From positions 1-5,136 of the forward strand of contig JBBRAW010000167.1 of the NCBI GenBank assembly GCA_038206385.1: a stretch of 5,136 nt of DNA, given 5' to 3'. The notes beneath the pieces were generated by a model, which was not told the DNA's origin, did not search any database, and saw only the letters and a list, made by a program, of their open reading frames with translations. Shown here one piece after another: positions 1-5,136 of this stretch (the stretch's first letter is position 1; each line of letters opens with the position of its first letter). Position numbers and translations under genes: made by a program. This DNA is from JANXSD01 sp038206385. GTDB taxonomy: Bacteria; Bacteroidota; Bacteroidia; AKYH767-A; OLB10.

Positions 1-107
1 AATTGTACTAATGCCTCTTTTGATTTATTTAATTGGGAAAGTACAAGCCCAAACATTTCGAGCACGTCGATTTTTAATTTTTTTAGTTCTGTGTCTAGAT
101 GTGTCAT
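1..107 (-). CDS. phoU: PhoU, phosphate transport/signalling regulator (N-terminal fragment)
   Basis: This frame opens with ATG at 107-105 and is still open at the window edge, giving 35 residues that begin MTHLDTELKKLKIDVLEMFG and continue LVLSQLNKSKEALVQ. The amphipathic helical pattern (a charged start, then a hydrophobic run with Met/Leu/Val, then a Q-L-x-x-S/A segment) matches the first helix of PhoU proteins, and the position right after pstB is the classic place for phoU. PhoU is a cytoplasmic helical-bundle protein that contacts the PstB transporter and the PhoR-type sensor kinase to shut down the phosphate-starvation response when phosphate is plentiful. Only the first helix is visible, so the assignment rests as much on context as on sequence. 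There is no Shine-Dalgarno; the leader is A/T-rich with short tandem repeats. The gene is partial only because of the window boundary. Confidence 0.85.
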   Translation of the reverse strand, partial: MTHLDTELKKLKIDVLEMFGLVLSQLNKSKEALVQ

Positions 108-114
108 GGTAAAA

Positions 115-133
115 TTTTATTTTATTTTATTTA
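115..133. repeat. Short TTTTA tandem repeat in the phoU leader
   Basis: Three perfect TTTTA units occupy 115-129, followed by an imperfect fourth (TTTA). On the transcribed minus strand this reads as TAAAA repeats lying about 8-25 nt before the phoU start codon. Bacteroidota often lack Shine-Dalgarno sites and use A-rich leaders for initiation, so the most likely role is an unstructured A-rich ribosome landing site. A pentanucleotide repeat could also change length by slippage. The surrounding 58-nt gap (108-165) is the longest in the operon and I see no clear promoter or terminator hairpin in it. Confidence 0.6.
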
Positions 134-165
134 TTGAATAATTGAGCGTTAAAAAAATTTAGTGA

Positions 166-918
166 TCAACCGAATCGTCCTGTAATATAATTTTGTGTTC
201 GAATTTCAGTAGGATTGGTAAAGATCTTTTTAGTAGAATCGTATTCAACTAATTCACCTAGGTAAAAGAACGCTGTTGTATCACTAACACGCCCGGCTTG
301 TTGCATGTTGTGTGTTACAATCATGATCGTGTATTGCGATTTCAATTCATAAATTAATTCTTCAATCTTAGCTGTTGAGATGGGATCAAGTGCTGATGCA
401 GGTTCATCCATTAAAATTACCGATGGTTCGATTGCCAATGCTCTAGCGATGCATAAACGCTGTTGTTGTCCTCCTGATAATTCCATTGCAGACTTTTTTA
501 ATTTGTCTTTCACTTCATCCCAGAGTGCAGCTTGTTTTAAGGAACGTTCTACGCGCTCTTCAATAAATGTACTGTGTGAAATTCCATTTACGCGAAGTCC
601 ATAAGCGACATTTTCAAATATCGTTTTTGGAAATGGATTGGGTTTTTGGAAAACCATTCCAACACGTTTGCGTAACTCTTCAATACGAACTTCTTTACTG
701 TAAATATCTTTTCCATCAATAAGGCAACTTCCTTCTATGCGAACACCATCAATAAGATCATTCATCCGATTAAACAATCGTAAGAAAGTAGATTTTCCAC
801 AGCCTGATGGCCCGATGAGTGCGGTGACTGTATTTTTTTCAATCGACATATTAATTCCTTTCAAGGCATGAAAGGTGCCATAATACAATTCAACATTTTT
901 ACTTTCTATCTTATGCAT
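166..918 (-). CDS. pstB: PstB, phosphate ABC transporter ATP-binding protein
   Basis: This 250-residue protein is the cytoplasmic ATPase that powers phosphate import through PstC/PstA. All ABC motifs are intact and in order: Walker A GPSGCGKST at residues 36-44, the Q-loop in VFQKPNPFP with Gln91, the signature LSGGQQQR at 147-154, Walker B VILMDEP at 167-173, the D-loop SALD at 175-178, and the switch His203 in VTHNMQQA. The FQKPNPFP motif after the Q-loop and the THNMQQA motif are typical of PstB rather than of ABC ATPases in general. The length is normal for the family. The ATG at 918-916 lies 18 nt after the pstA stop codon, with no Shine-Dalgarno visible. The protein ends in Gly-Arg-Phe-Gly, the common PstB C-terminus. 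I see nothing truncated or missing, and it should be functional as a homodimer. Confidence 0.98.
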   Translation of the reverse strand: MHKIESKNVELYYGTFHALKGINMSIEKNTVTALIGPSGCGKSTFLRLFNRMNDLIDGVRIEGSCLIDGKDIYSKEVRIEELRKRVGMVFQKPNPFPKTIFENVAYGLRVNGISHSTFIEERVERSLKQAALWDEVKDKLKKSAMELSGGQQQRLCIARALAIEPSVILMDEPASALDPISTAKIEELIYELKSQYTIMIVTHNMQQAGRVSDTTAFFYLGELVEYDSTKKIFTNPTEIRTQNYITGRFG

Positions 919-936
919 ATTGCTGTGCTACGCTAC

Positions 937-1803
937 TTAATTTATTTTATATTTTTTCCCTAAATATCTCCTTAATGCATTTGCAGCAAGATTTAAAATC
1001 AATACAATTAATATTAATACAACGGCAGTTCCATACGCCATCGATCTTGATTCCGCAATATTAGTTCCACTCGTAGAAATTACATAGAGGTGATATGGTA
1101 ACGCCATTACTTGATCATACATACTTGTAGGTAGCTTCGGCAAAAAATAAGCAGCAACAGTAAATAATATAGGTGCTGTTTCTCCTGAAACTCTTCCGAT
1201 ACTTAAAATTAATCCAGTAATAATATTTGGCATTGCCATTGGTAAAGTAACTCTACGAATAGTCTGCAATTTTGTGGCACCTAATGCTAAACTTGCATGA
1301 CGAAATGAATTATCAATTGCTTTTAATGATTCTTCGGTAGTTCGTATAATGATTGGTAAAACGAGTAATCCTAATGTTAATGATCCAGCAATGATAGAGT
1401 CGCCAAAACCCATTCCGTTTACAAATAAAGCCATTCCAAATAATCCAAAAACTATTGACGGTATTCCAGCTAGATTGGAAGTCATTAATTTGATAAACCT
1501 TTTTATAATTCCTTCTTTAGCATATTCGTTCGTATAAATTCCAGACATTAATCCAATAGGAAATGCGAATAACATACTTCCTGCAATGAGATAAAGTGTT
1601 CCAACGATTGCTGGATAAATACCACCTTTTGTCATTCCATCTTCAGGCATTTTAGTAATGAAATCCCAATTCACCACACCGATACCTTTTGAAATGATAA
1701 ATCCTAAAATGGAAAATAAAATTCCAATAACACCGAGGCTGAGAATCCTGAAGACCCAGAACGCAGTATTTTCTGCTAATCGTTTACGAGTATTGATGTC
1801 CAT
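937..1803 (-). CDS. pstA: PstA, phosphate ABC transporter permease
   Basis: This 288-residue inner-membrane protein pairs with PstC to form the phosphate translocation channel. Hydrophobic segments suggest six membrane helices at about residues 18-38, 66-90, 110-130, 135-155, 193-218 and 258-278. The GGIYPAIVGTL segment (60-70) before the second helix is characteristic of PstA. The cytoplasmic EAA coupling loop that docks on PstB is seen at about 157-197, with the core ASLALGATKLQTIRRVTLP. Family-typical GRVSGETAPILFT follows at 203-215. The ATG at 1803-1801 lies only 5 nt after the pstC stop, so the two permeases are probably translationally coupled. The A-rich leader AAATAAAAACC abuts the ATG and includes the pstC stop codon. 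Length and motif order are normal for PstA. Confidence 0.97.
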   Translation of the reverse strand: MDINTRKRLAENTAFWVFRILSLGVIGILFSILGFIISKGIGVVNWDFITKMPEDGMTKGGIYPAIVGTLYLIAGSMLFAFPIGLMSGIYTNEYAKEGIIKRFIKLMTSNLAGIPSIVFGLFGMALFVNGMGFGDSIIAGSLTLGLLVLPIIIRTTEESLKAIDNSFRHASLALGATKLQTIRRVTLPMAMPNIITGLILSIGRVSGETAPILFTVAAYFLPKLPTSMYDQVMALPYHLYVISTSGTNIAESRSMAYGTAVVLILIVLILNLAANALRRYLGKKYKIN

Positions 1804-1814
1804 GGTTTTTATTT
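1804..1814 (-). promoter_or_regulatory. A-rich translation leader of pstA
   Basis: On the minus strand AAATAAAAACC sits directly against the pstA ATG and contains the pstC TAA stop. No AGGAGG-like sequence is present. A near-identical block (AAATAAAAACACC) precedes pstS-B at 3897-3885. A-rich leaders without Shine-Dalgarno are known for Bacteroidota, so this is probably the initiation region; that it is a functional element is inferred from the recurrence and position. Confidence 0.45.
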
Positions 1815-3005
1815 GGAATAATTACTTCTTTTTCTTGAAATATAATCCACCCATAAGTTGATAACTAATGTAATGAGAAACAATATGCATCCTAGTGCAA
1901 ATAATGATTTATAATGTATACCATCTTTTGGAGCTTCACCTAATTCAGCTGCGATAGTTGCTGGAATTGTTCTCACTGGTTGCAATAATGAATGTGGCAT
2001 TACAGCTGCATTTCCAGTCACCATTAGTACTGCCATTGTTTCACCAATTGCACGACCAATACCTAAAATTGCTGCTGCTGAAATTCCTGAAATGGAGTAG
2101 GGTATGGTTACACGAACTATAGTTTGCCAACGATTTGCTCCTAGTGCTAAGCTTGCTTCTTTCATCGAACGAGGAGTGTTGCGAATTGCATCTTCAGAAA
2201 CAGTAATAATTGTTGGAAGTGCCATAATTGCAAGCAAGATACTTCCAGACAAGGCAGTTTCACCAACTGGTAAATTAAAAGTTTTTTGCACCATAGGAAC
2301 AATAACAATTAATCCGAAAAATCCATAAACAACAGATGGTATTCCTGCTAATAATTCAATGATTGGTTTGTAAATATTTCGCATCTTTTGGTTGGCTACT
2401 TCTGCTAAATAAATAGCGGTTGCCAATCCAATAGGTAATGCGATAACAATTGCAATTAAACTTACCCAAAGTGTTCCGAGAATAAGTGGTAATACACCTA
2501 GTTGTACAGCAGGATTTGCTGTTGGAAACCATTCTTCACCACTAAGAAATTGTGTGAGTGTTACATTTTCTACTTTAACTATTTTTCCTTTAAAACTAGG
2601 CTCAAGATATTTTTTAGAGAAGACCGCAATTATTCCTGGAGTGTTACTTACAAGCGAATCAATTTTATGCGGTAAGAATTCGAAATTAGCTCCTATTTCA
2701 TCATCAGAAAAATAAGTGCTAAGGTCATTAAATGTGAAAAGAATAATAGAATCTTTTTTTCCACCAAGTTCATCCCAGTGTGTAATTTTTTGATCAAAAA
2801 TATTTTTAATTTGTGCAGATGAAATATGTTCCACTGTATTATCAGCACTTAAGGTAATTATGTTGTCACCTTCTAATGGAGATTGATTAAAAAGTGATAA
2901 CCCTTCTTTGAAAAGAAAAATAGTAATCAGCAGTACAGTAAGTGTGGTTACCGTACTGCTGATCAAGAGGGCTCCCTCTATAATTCGCTCAATAAATTTT
3001 TTCAC
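1809..3005 (-). CDS. pstC: PstC, phosphate ABC transporter permease with a PstS-like periplasmic insertion
   Basis: This 398-residue permease is the partner of PstA. It is clearly longer than the roughly 320 residues of enterobacterial PstC. The membrane core is canonical: a first helix at about 11-32 followed by FKEGLSLF, then from about 147 onward FLSGEEWFP, GVLPLILGTLW (170-180) and five more helices (about 178-200, 216-240, 250-268, 305-330, 367-388). The EAA coupling loop spans about 270-307 with core ASLALGANRWQTIVRVTIP, followed by GIGRAIGETMAV, and PVRTIPATIAAELGEA lies near 343-358. The extra length is an insertion between FKEGLSLF and FLSGEEW that resembles part of PstS (see separate entry). 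The start codon is GTG at 3005-3003: it is the only standard start between the in-frame pstS-B stop and the first helix, and it gives a good basic N-terminus (MKKFIERI). No Shine-Dalgarno is visible. A strong hairpin lies within codons 15-27. Confidence 0.96.
   Translation of the reverse strand: MKKFIERIIEGALLISSTVTTLTVLLITIFLFKEGLSLFNQSPLEGDNIITLSADNTVEHISSAQIKNIFDQKITHWDELGGKKDSIILFTFNDLSTYFSDDEIGANFEFLPHKIDSLVSNTPGIIAVFSKKYLEPSFKGKIVKVENVTLTQFLSGEEWFPTANPAVQLGVLPLILGTLWVSLIAIVIALPIGLATAIYLAEVANQKMRNIYKPIIELLAGIPSVVYGFFGLIVIVPMVQKTFNLPVGETALSGSILLAIMALPTIITVSEDAIRNTPRSMKEASLALGANRWQTIVRVTIPYSISGISAAAILGIGRAIGETMAVLMVTGNAAVMPHSLLQPVRTIPATIAAELGEAPKDGIHYKSLFALGCILFLITLVINLWVDYISRKRSNYSK
2574..2840 (-). 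other. PstS-like single-lobe insertion domain within PstC (residues ~56-144)
   Basis: PstC residues 56-82 align without gaps to residues 114-140 of PstS-A from this same operon, with 11 of 27 identical by hand count and most others conservative; the shared core is KITHWDELGG versus KITNWKEVGG. A second block, PstC 117-135 (VSNTPGIIAVF and KKYLE), aligns with PstS-A 185-203 (VSQTKGAIGYV and LAYLE), with 8 of 19 identical. These blocks belong to the central lobe of PstS. Between them the phosphate-binding ARETSSGT is replaced by TFNDLST: the Arg becomes Phe92 and one residue is lost. The other half of the site (GSDT, GGGSG, AMSSR) has no counterpart. The domain therefore probably does not bind phosphate as PstS does. 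It lies on the periplasmic side of the membrane, where PstS docks. Confidence 0.75.
2926..2963 (-). promoter_or_regulatory. Strong hairpin with U-rich tail inside the start of pstC
   Basis: The arms ATCAGCAGTAC (2926-2936) and GTACTGCTGAT (2953-2963) are perfect 11-bp inverted complements. Inside them 2938-2941 (GTAA) pairs with 2948-2951 (TTAC) after a single A/C mismatch, leaving a 6-nt loop at 2942-2947. In the pstC mRNA the stem is followed after about five bases by a U-rich stretch (TTTTTCTTTT, complement of 2911-2920). This resembles an intrinsic terminator or an RNase-blocking stem, but it lies within codons 15-27, encoding part of the first membrane helix. The codons used (AGC, ACG, ACC, CTG CTG) are more GC-rich than neighbouring codons. 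The structure is directly visible; its function in attenuation or differential mRNA stability is inferred. Confidence 0.6.
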
Positions 3006-3035
3006 AAAGTCGTTTAAATGGAGCGTGAAATTAGG

Positions 3036-3881
3036 TTATTTTTTCAAAGGTACATAGCCAACTTCAAGAACAGTCTTTTGTCCTTCTTCTGATAAAATAA
3101 AATCCACAAATGGCTTTATAATAGCTTCTTTTTCAGCTGAGTAATAATAGTATAACGGACGAGCAACAGGGTATGTGCCATCTTGAGCTGCTATTACAGA
3201 TGGAAGTACATACGTTTTACCTGCGTCATACGAAACAGCAATCGGTTTAATCTCTTTTGTTTCATAAGCTAATCCAACATATCCAATAGCACCTTCCGTT
3301 TGACTAACTGATTGTACAATTGCACCTGTTGCAGGCATATTTAATACTGTTGTTGCATAATTTTTTTTGTCCATTACATGTTCTTTGAAAAACTCATACG
3401 TACCTGATGATGTTTCGCGAGCATATACTATTATCTTTAAATCAGCACCACCAACTTCTTTCCAATTAGTTGTTTTTCCTGTATAAATATCTGACAATTG
3501 CTCATGCGTTAATTTATCAATTTTATTTTTTGGATTAACAATAACAGCAAGTGCATCTTTTGCAATTATTACTTCTTTAAGATTCGATTTCTTTTCATCA
3601 AACTTAACTTTTTCTTCCATCTTCAACTGACGCGATGACATTGCAACATCAGTTGTACCATCCATCAATGCAGTGATACCTACACCCGAACCACCACCTA
3701 CCACTGTGATAGCAGCATCAGCATGTTTTTTCATATACTCTTCTGCTTCTTTTTGTGTAAGTGGCAAAACAGTATCACTTCCTTTAACAGTTATTGCATT
3801 TTTTGATGCATCATTTTTTTGTTCTTTCCCAGCACATGACATCATCAATGTTAATGAGAGAATTGCAAATATTTTTTTCAT
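3036..3881 (-). CDS. pstS: PstS copy B, lipid-anchored phosphate-binding protein
   Basis: This 281-residue periplasmic phosphate-binding protein delivers phosphate to PstC/PstA. The N-terminus MKKIFAILSLTLMMSC is a lipoprotein signal with the acylated Cys at residue 16, followed by a short charged linker (about 17-29). Binding motifs are GSDT at 34-37, GGGSGVG at 62-68, DVAMSSR at 78-84 and ARETSSGT at 154-161, whose Arg and Ser-Gly-Thr contact phosphate in known PstS proteins. I place the start at the ATG 3881-3879. An in-frame ATG at 3932 would add 17 residues in front of a complete lipoprotein signal and overlap pstS-A, so it is unlikely. The gene begins 19 nt after pstS-A with an A-rich leader and no Shine-Dalgarno. 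It is about two thirds identical to copy A by hand count. Which copy binds phosphate more tightly cannot be told. Confidence 0.95.
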   Translation of the reverse strand: MKKIFAILSLTLMMSCAGKEQKNDASKNAITVKGSDTVLPLTQKEAEEYMKKHADAAITVVGGGSGVGITALMDGTTDVAMSSRQLKMEEKVKFDEKKSNLKEVIIAKDALAVIVNPKNKIDKLTHEQLSDIYTGKTTNWKEVGGADLKIIVYARETSSGTYEFFKEHVMDKKNYATTVLNMPATGAIVQSVSQTEGAIGYVGLAYETKEIKPIAVSYDAGKTYVLPSVIAAQDGTYPVARPLYYYYSAEKEAIIKPFVDFILSEEGQKTVLEVGYVPLKK

Positions 3882-3884
3882 AAA

Positions 3885-3897
3885 GGTGTTTTTATTT
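3885..3897 (-). promoter_or_regulatory. A-rich translation leader of pstS-B
   Basis: The minus strand reads AAATAAAAACACC and then CTTT-like spacing to the ATG at 3881, closely matching the AAATAAAAACC leader of pstA. It supports the choice of the 3881 start over the upstream ATG. The similarity between the two leaders is visible; a role in initiation is inferred from the absence of any Shine-Dalgarno. Confidence 0.45.
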
Positions 3898-3900
3898 GAT

Positions 3901-4728
3901 TTATTTAAGTGTGATGTAACCCACATCTCCAACTATCTTTTGTCCTGTTGGTGAAAGAACATAATCAATGAATGGTTTAACTAACTTTTCTGCTTTTGAT
4001 GGATAATAAAAAAACAATGGCCGTACTACAGGATATGTTTTATTCTTTGCAGTCTCTACAGATGGTTTAACAAATGTTTTTCCTTTATCGTATGAAATCG
4101 CAATTGTTTTTACATCCTTTTCAAGATACGCTAAACCAACATAACCTATTGCACCTTTTGTTTGACTAACAGATTGAATAATTGCTCCCGTTGCTGGCAT
4201 ATTCAAAACACTACTTGCATAATTTTTACGACTCATTACATGTTCTTTAAAGAATTCATAAGTGCCAGAAGAAGTTTCGCGAGCATAGACAACAATTTTT
4301 AAATCATCACCACCAACTTCTTTCCAGTTGGTGATTTTTCCTGTGTAAATTCCTTCTAATTGTTCACGTGTAAGTTGTGATACTTTATTATTTGGACTGA
4401 CTACAACAGCTAATGCATCGAAAGCGATTGTAACTTCTTTGTATGAACGTCCAGCGTCTTGTAATTTCAATCGCTCATCCATTTTAATCGGACGAGATGA
4501 CATTGCGATATCTGTATTTCCTTCTATTAACGCAGCTAATCCAACTCCTGAACCACCACCAACAACCGAGATACTTGCGCTCTTATTTGTTTTCATATAT
4601 ACTTCTGCTTCTTTCTGCGAAAGTGGAAGTACAGTATCACTACCTTTTATTACTAATTTTTGAGCTTCAACTGAAATATGTAAGGAAGCAAAGATACCTA
4701 TGACTAGAATTATTATGTTACGTTTCAT
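3901..4728 (-). CDS. pstS: PstS copy A, soluble periplasmic phosphate-binding protein
   Basis: This 275-residue protein is the first binding protein of the operon. Residues 1-22 form a signal peptide with a basic start (MKRN), a hydrophobic core and a likely signal peptidase I cleavage after VEA, before Gln23. There is no lipobox Cys, so the mature protein should be free in the periplasm, unlike copy B. Ligand motifs are all intact: GSDT at 29-32, GGGSGVG at 57-63, DIAMSSR at 73-79 and ARETSSGT at 149-156. The segment around 142-202 is nearly the same in both copies, while the ends diverge more. The two genes differ at many synonymous sites, so the duplication is not recent. The ATG at 4728-4726 lies 38 nt after the porin stop in AT-rich DNA. 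Length is typical for this compact PstS type. Confidence 0.96.
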   Translation of the reverse strand: MKRNIIILVIGIFASLHISVEAQKLVIKGSDTVLPLSQKEAEVYMKTNKSASISVVGGGSGVGLAALIEGNTDIAMSSRPIKMDERLKLQDAGRSYKEVTIAFDALAVVVSPNNKVSQLTREQLEGIYTGKITNWKEVGGDDLKIVVYARETSSGTYEFFKEHVMSRKNYASSVLNMPATGAIIQSVSQTKGAIGYVGLAYLEKDVKTIAISYDKGKTFVKPSVETAKNKTYPVVRPLFFYYPSKAEKLVKPFIDYVLSPTGQKIVGDVGYITLK

Positions 4729-4766
4729 GTTATGATAATTTTATTATTGTCTTATTTTATTTAATG

Positions 4767-5136
4767 TTAGAAGCGATATTGTAAACGAAGTGTGAAAACA
4801 TTATCTTTAATATCAGAAGTATAGCCTTTCAATTTTGTAGATTCATTTTTCACAATATCGTAATATGCCATTAATTTTAAATTCTGATCAAATCTCCAAA
4901 TTCCACCAACGCCGATTGTTGAATATTTAATATCTGCTTCTGTTAAATTTGAATTCTGTAATCCTATCTGATCACCACTTACATTTTTGTTAGGATCGAA
5001 CCAATCATACTTAAGTACAAATTGTGCTTTTGATTGTCCAATGTTTTGTAAGAAATATACATATCCACCATTGAATTTGCGTTGAAAAATTGGTTTAGTT
5101 ACTACAGCTGAAATACTCTTATTATCATTTGACAAT
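4767..5136 (-). CDS. Phosphate-selective-type outer-membrane porin (OprO/OprP family), C-terminal fragment
   Basis: About 122 C-terminal residues are present and the frame is open at the right edge. The first codon (TTG at 5135) is an internal Leu position, not a demonstrated start. The sequence alternates hydrophobic and polar residues with many aromatics (GGYVYFLQNIG, KAQFVLKYDWFDPN, STIGVGGIWRFDQNLKLMAYYDIVKN), as expected for beta-barrel strands. It ends DNVFTLRLQYRF, with the terminal Phe that the outer-membrane assembly machinery recognises. DWFDPN, a YYDxVKNE strand and a DNVFTLRLQ final strand are familiar from Bacteroidota porins of the OprO/OprP type. The position directly before pstS supports a role as a phosphate entry pore. 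Family membership is likely; specificity for orthophosphate over polyphosphate or other anions is inferred from context. Confidence 0.8.
   Translation of the reverse strand, partial: LSNDNKSISAVVTKPIFQRKFNGGYVYFLQNIGQSKAQFVLKYDWFDPNKNVSGDQIGLQNSNLTEADIKYSTIGVGGIWRFDQNLKLMAYYDIVKNESTKLKGYTSDIKDNVFTLRLQYRF

Larger units (their letters stand above)
3036..4728 (-). repeat. Tandem duplication of pstS
   Basis: Mature copy A and copy B align ungapped over about 250 residues with roughly 167 identities by hand count. The best block, from the DLKI segment through GLAY, has about 53 of 61 identical. The signal sequences are unrelated in type (soluble versus lipoprotein). Nucleotide identity is broken up by frequent third-position changes, indicating an old duplication held by selection on the protein, or an ancient acquisition of a second type. 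Confidence 0.9.

Noticed and set aside
154..161. TAAATTTT on the minus strand as a possible Bacteroidota -7 promoter box for phoU
   Set aside because: It misses the final G of the TAnnTTTG consensus and no TTTG -33 element lies at suitable distance; such matches are expected in AT-rich DNA.
3882..3932. A longer pstS-B beginning at the in-frame ATG at 3932
   Set aside because: It would overlap the end of pstS-A by 32 nt and put 17 polar residues before a complete lipoprotein signal peptide, which would block normal export.
3673..3954. Plus-strand open frame of 93 codons, and similar plus-strand frames at 380-604, 1349-1537, 1658-1861, 2104-2328, 4439-4663 and 4497-4703
   Set aside because: All lie antisense to well-supported pst genes, have no recognisable domain, and read as low-complexity reflections of the conserved opposite strand.
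4311..4333. 8-bp inverted repeat (CACCAACT / AGTTGGTG) inside pstS-A
   Set aside because: It encodes the conserved TNWKEVGG motif, has no U-tract after it in the mRNA, and the right arm is broken at the same place in pstS-B, so it is probably chance.
4729..4766. Promoter or terminator between the porin and pstS-A
   Set aside because: The 38 nt are AT-rich with no TAnnTTTG box, no stable inverted repeat and no recognisable Pho-box-like direct repeat.
5133..5135. TTG at 5135 as the start of a small 122-residue protein
   Set aside because: The frame stays open to the window edge and the product looks like the last strands of a beta-barrel, so this is an internal Leu codon of a cut-off porin gene.

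Overview
The window is a high-affinity phosphate uptake operon, read entirely on the minus strand, so the first gene lies at the right-hand end. In transcription order it holds the 3' end of an outer-membrane porin (runs off the right edge), two tandem phosphate-binding protein genes (pstS copy A and copy B), pstC, pstA, pstB, and the first 35 codons of phoU (runs off the left edge). The DNA is AT-rich, ribosome-binding sites are A-rich leaders without a recognisable Shine-Dalgarno, and a porin of the OprO/OprP type ending in Tyr-Arg-Phe sits directly upstream of pstS. Together with the long form of PstC, this points to a Bacteroidota bacterium, perhaps of the Chitinophagaceae/Sphingobacteriia or Flavobacteriia side. 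The genus cannot be told from the sequence.

Layout from right to left: porin C-terminus 5136-4767; 38-nt gap; pstS-A 4728-3901 (soluble, signal peptidase I type); 19-nt gap; pstS-B 3881-3036 (lipoprotein); 30-nt gap; pstC 3005-1809 (GTG start); 5-nt gap; pstA 1803-937; 18-nt gap; pstB 918-166; 58-nt gap; phoU 107-1. No gap is long enough for another gene. I see no convincing promoter or conventional intergenic terminator, so the simplest reading is one transcript that starts upstream of the window.

The genes fit one pathway. The porin lets phosphate cross the outer membrane, PstS proteins capture it in the periplasm, PstC and PstA form the inner-membrane channel, PstB hydrolyses ATP to drive transport, and PhoU links the transporter to phosphate signalling.

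The operon is ordinary in content, but two details deserve attention. First, PstC carries an insertion of roughly 90-100 residues in its first periplasmic loop that resembles one lobe of PstS, with the phosphate-binding Arg and the Ser-Ser-Gly-Thr motif degraded. Second, the 5' coding part of pstC contains a perfect 11-bp inverted repeat, extended by 4 more pairs and followed by a U-rich tract, which looks like an intragenic terminator or mRNA-processing hairpin placed between the pstS genes and the membrane/ATPase genes. I found no evidence of a wholly new system, mobile element, CRISPR array or RNA gene.
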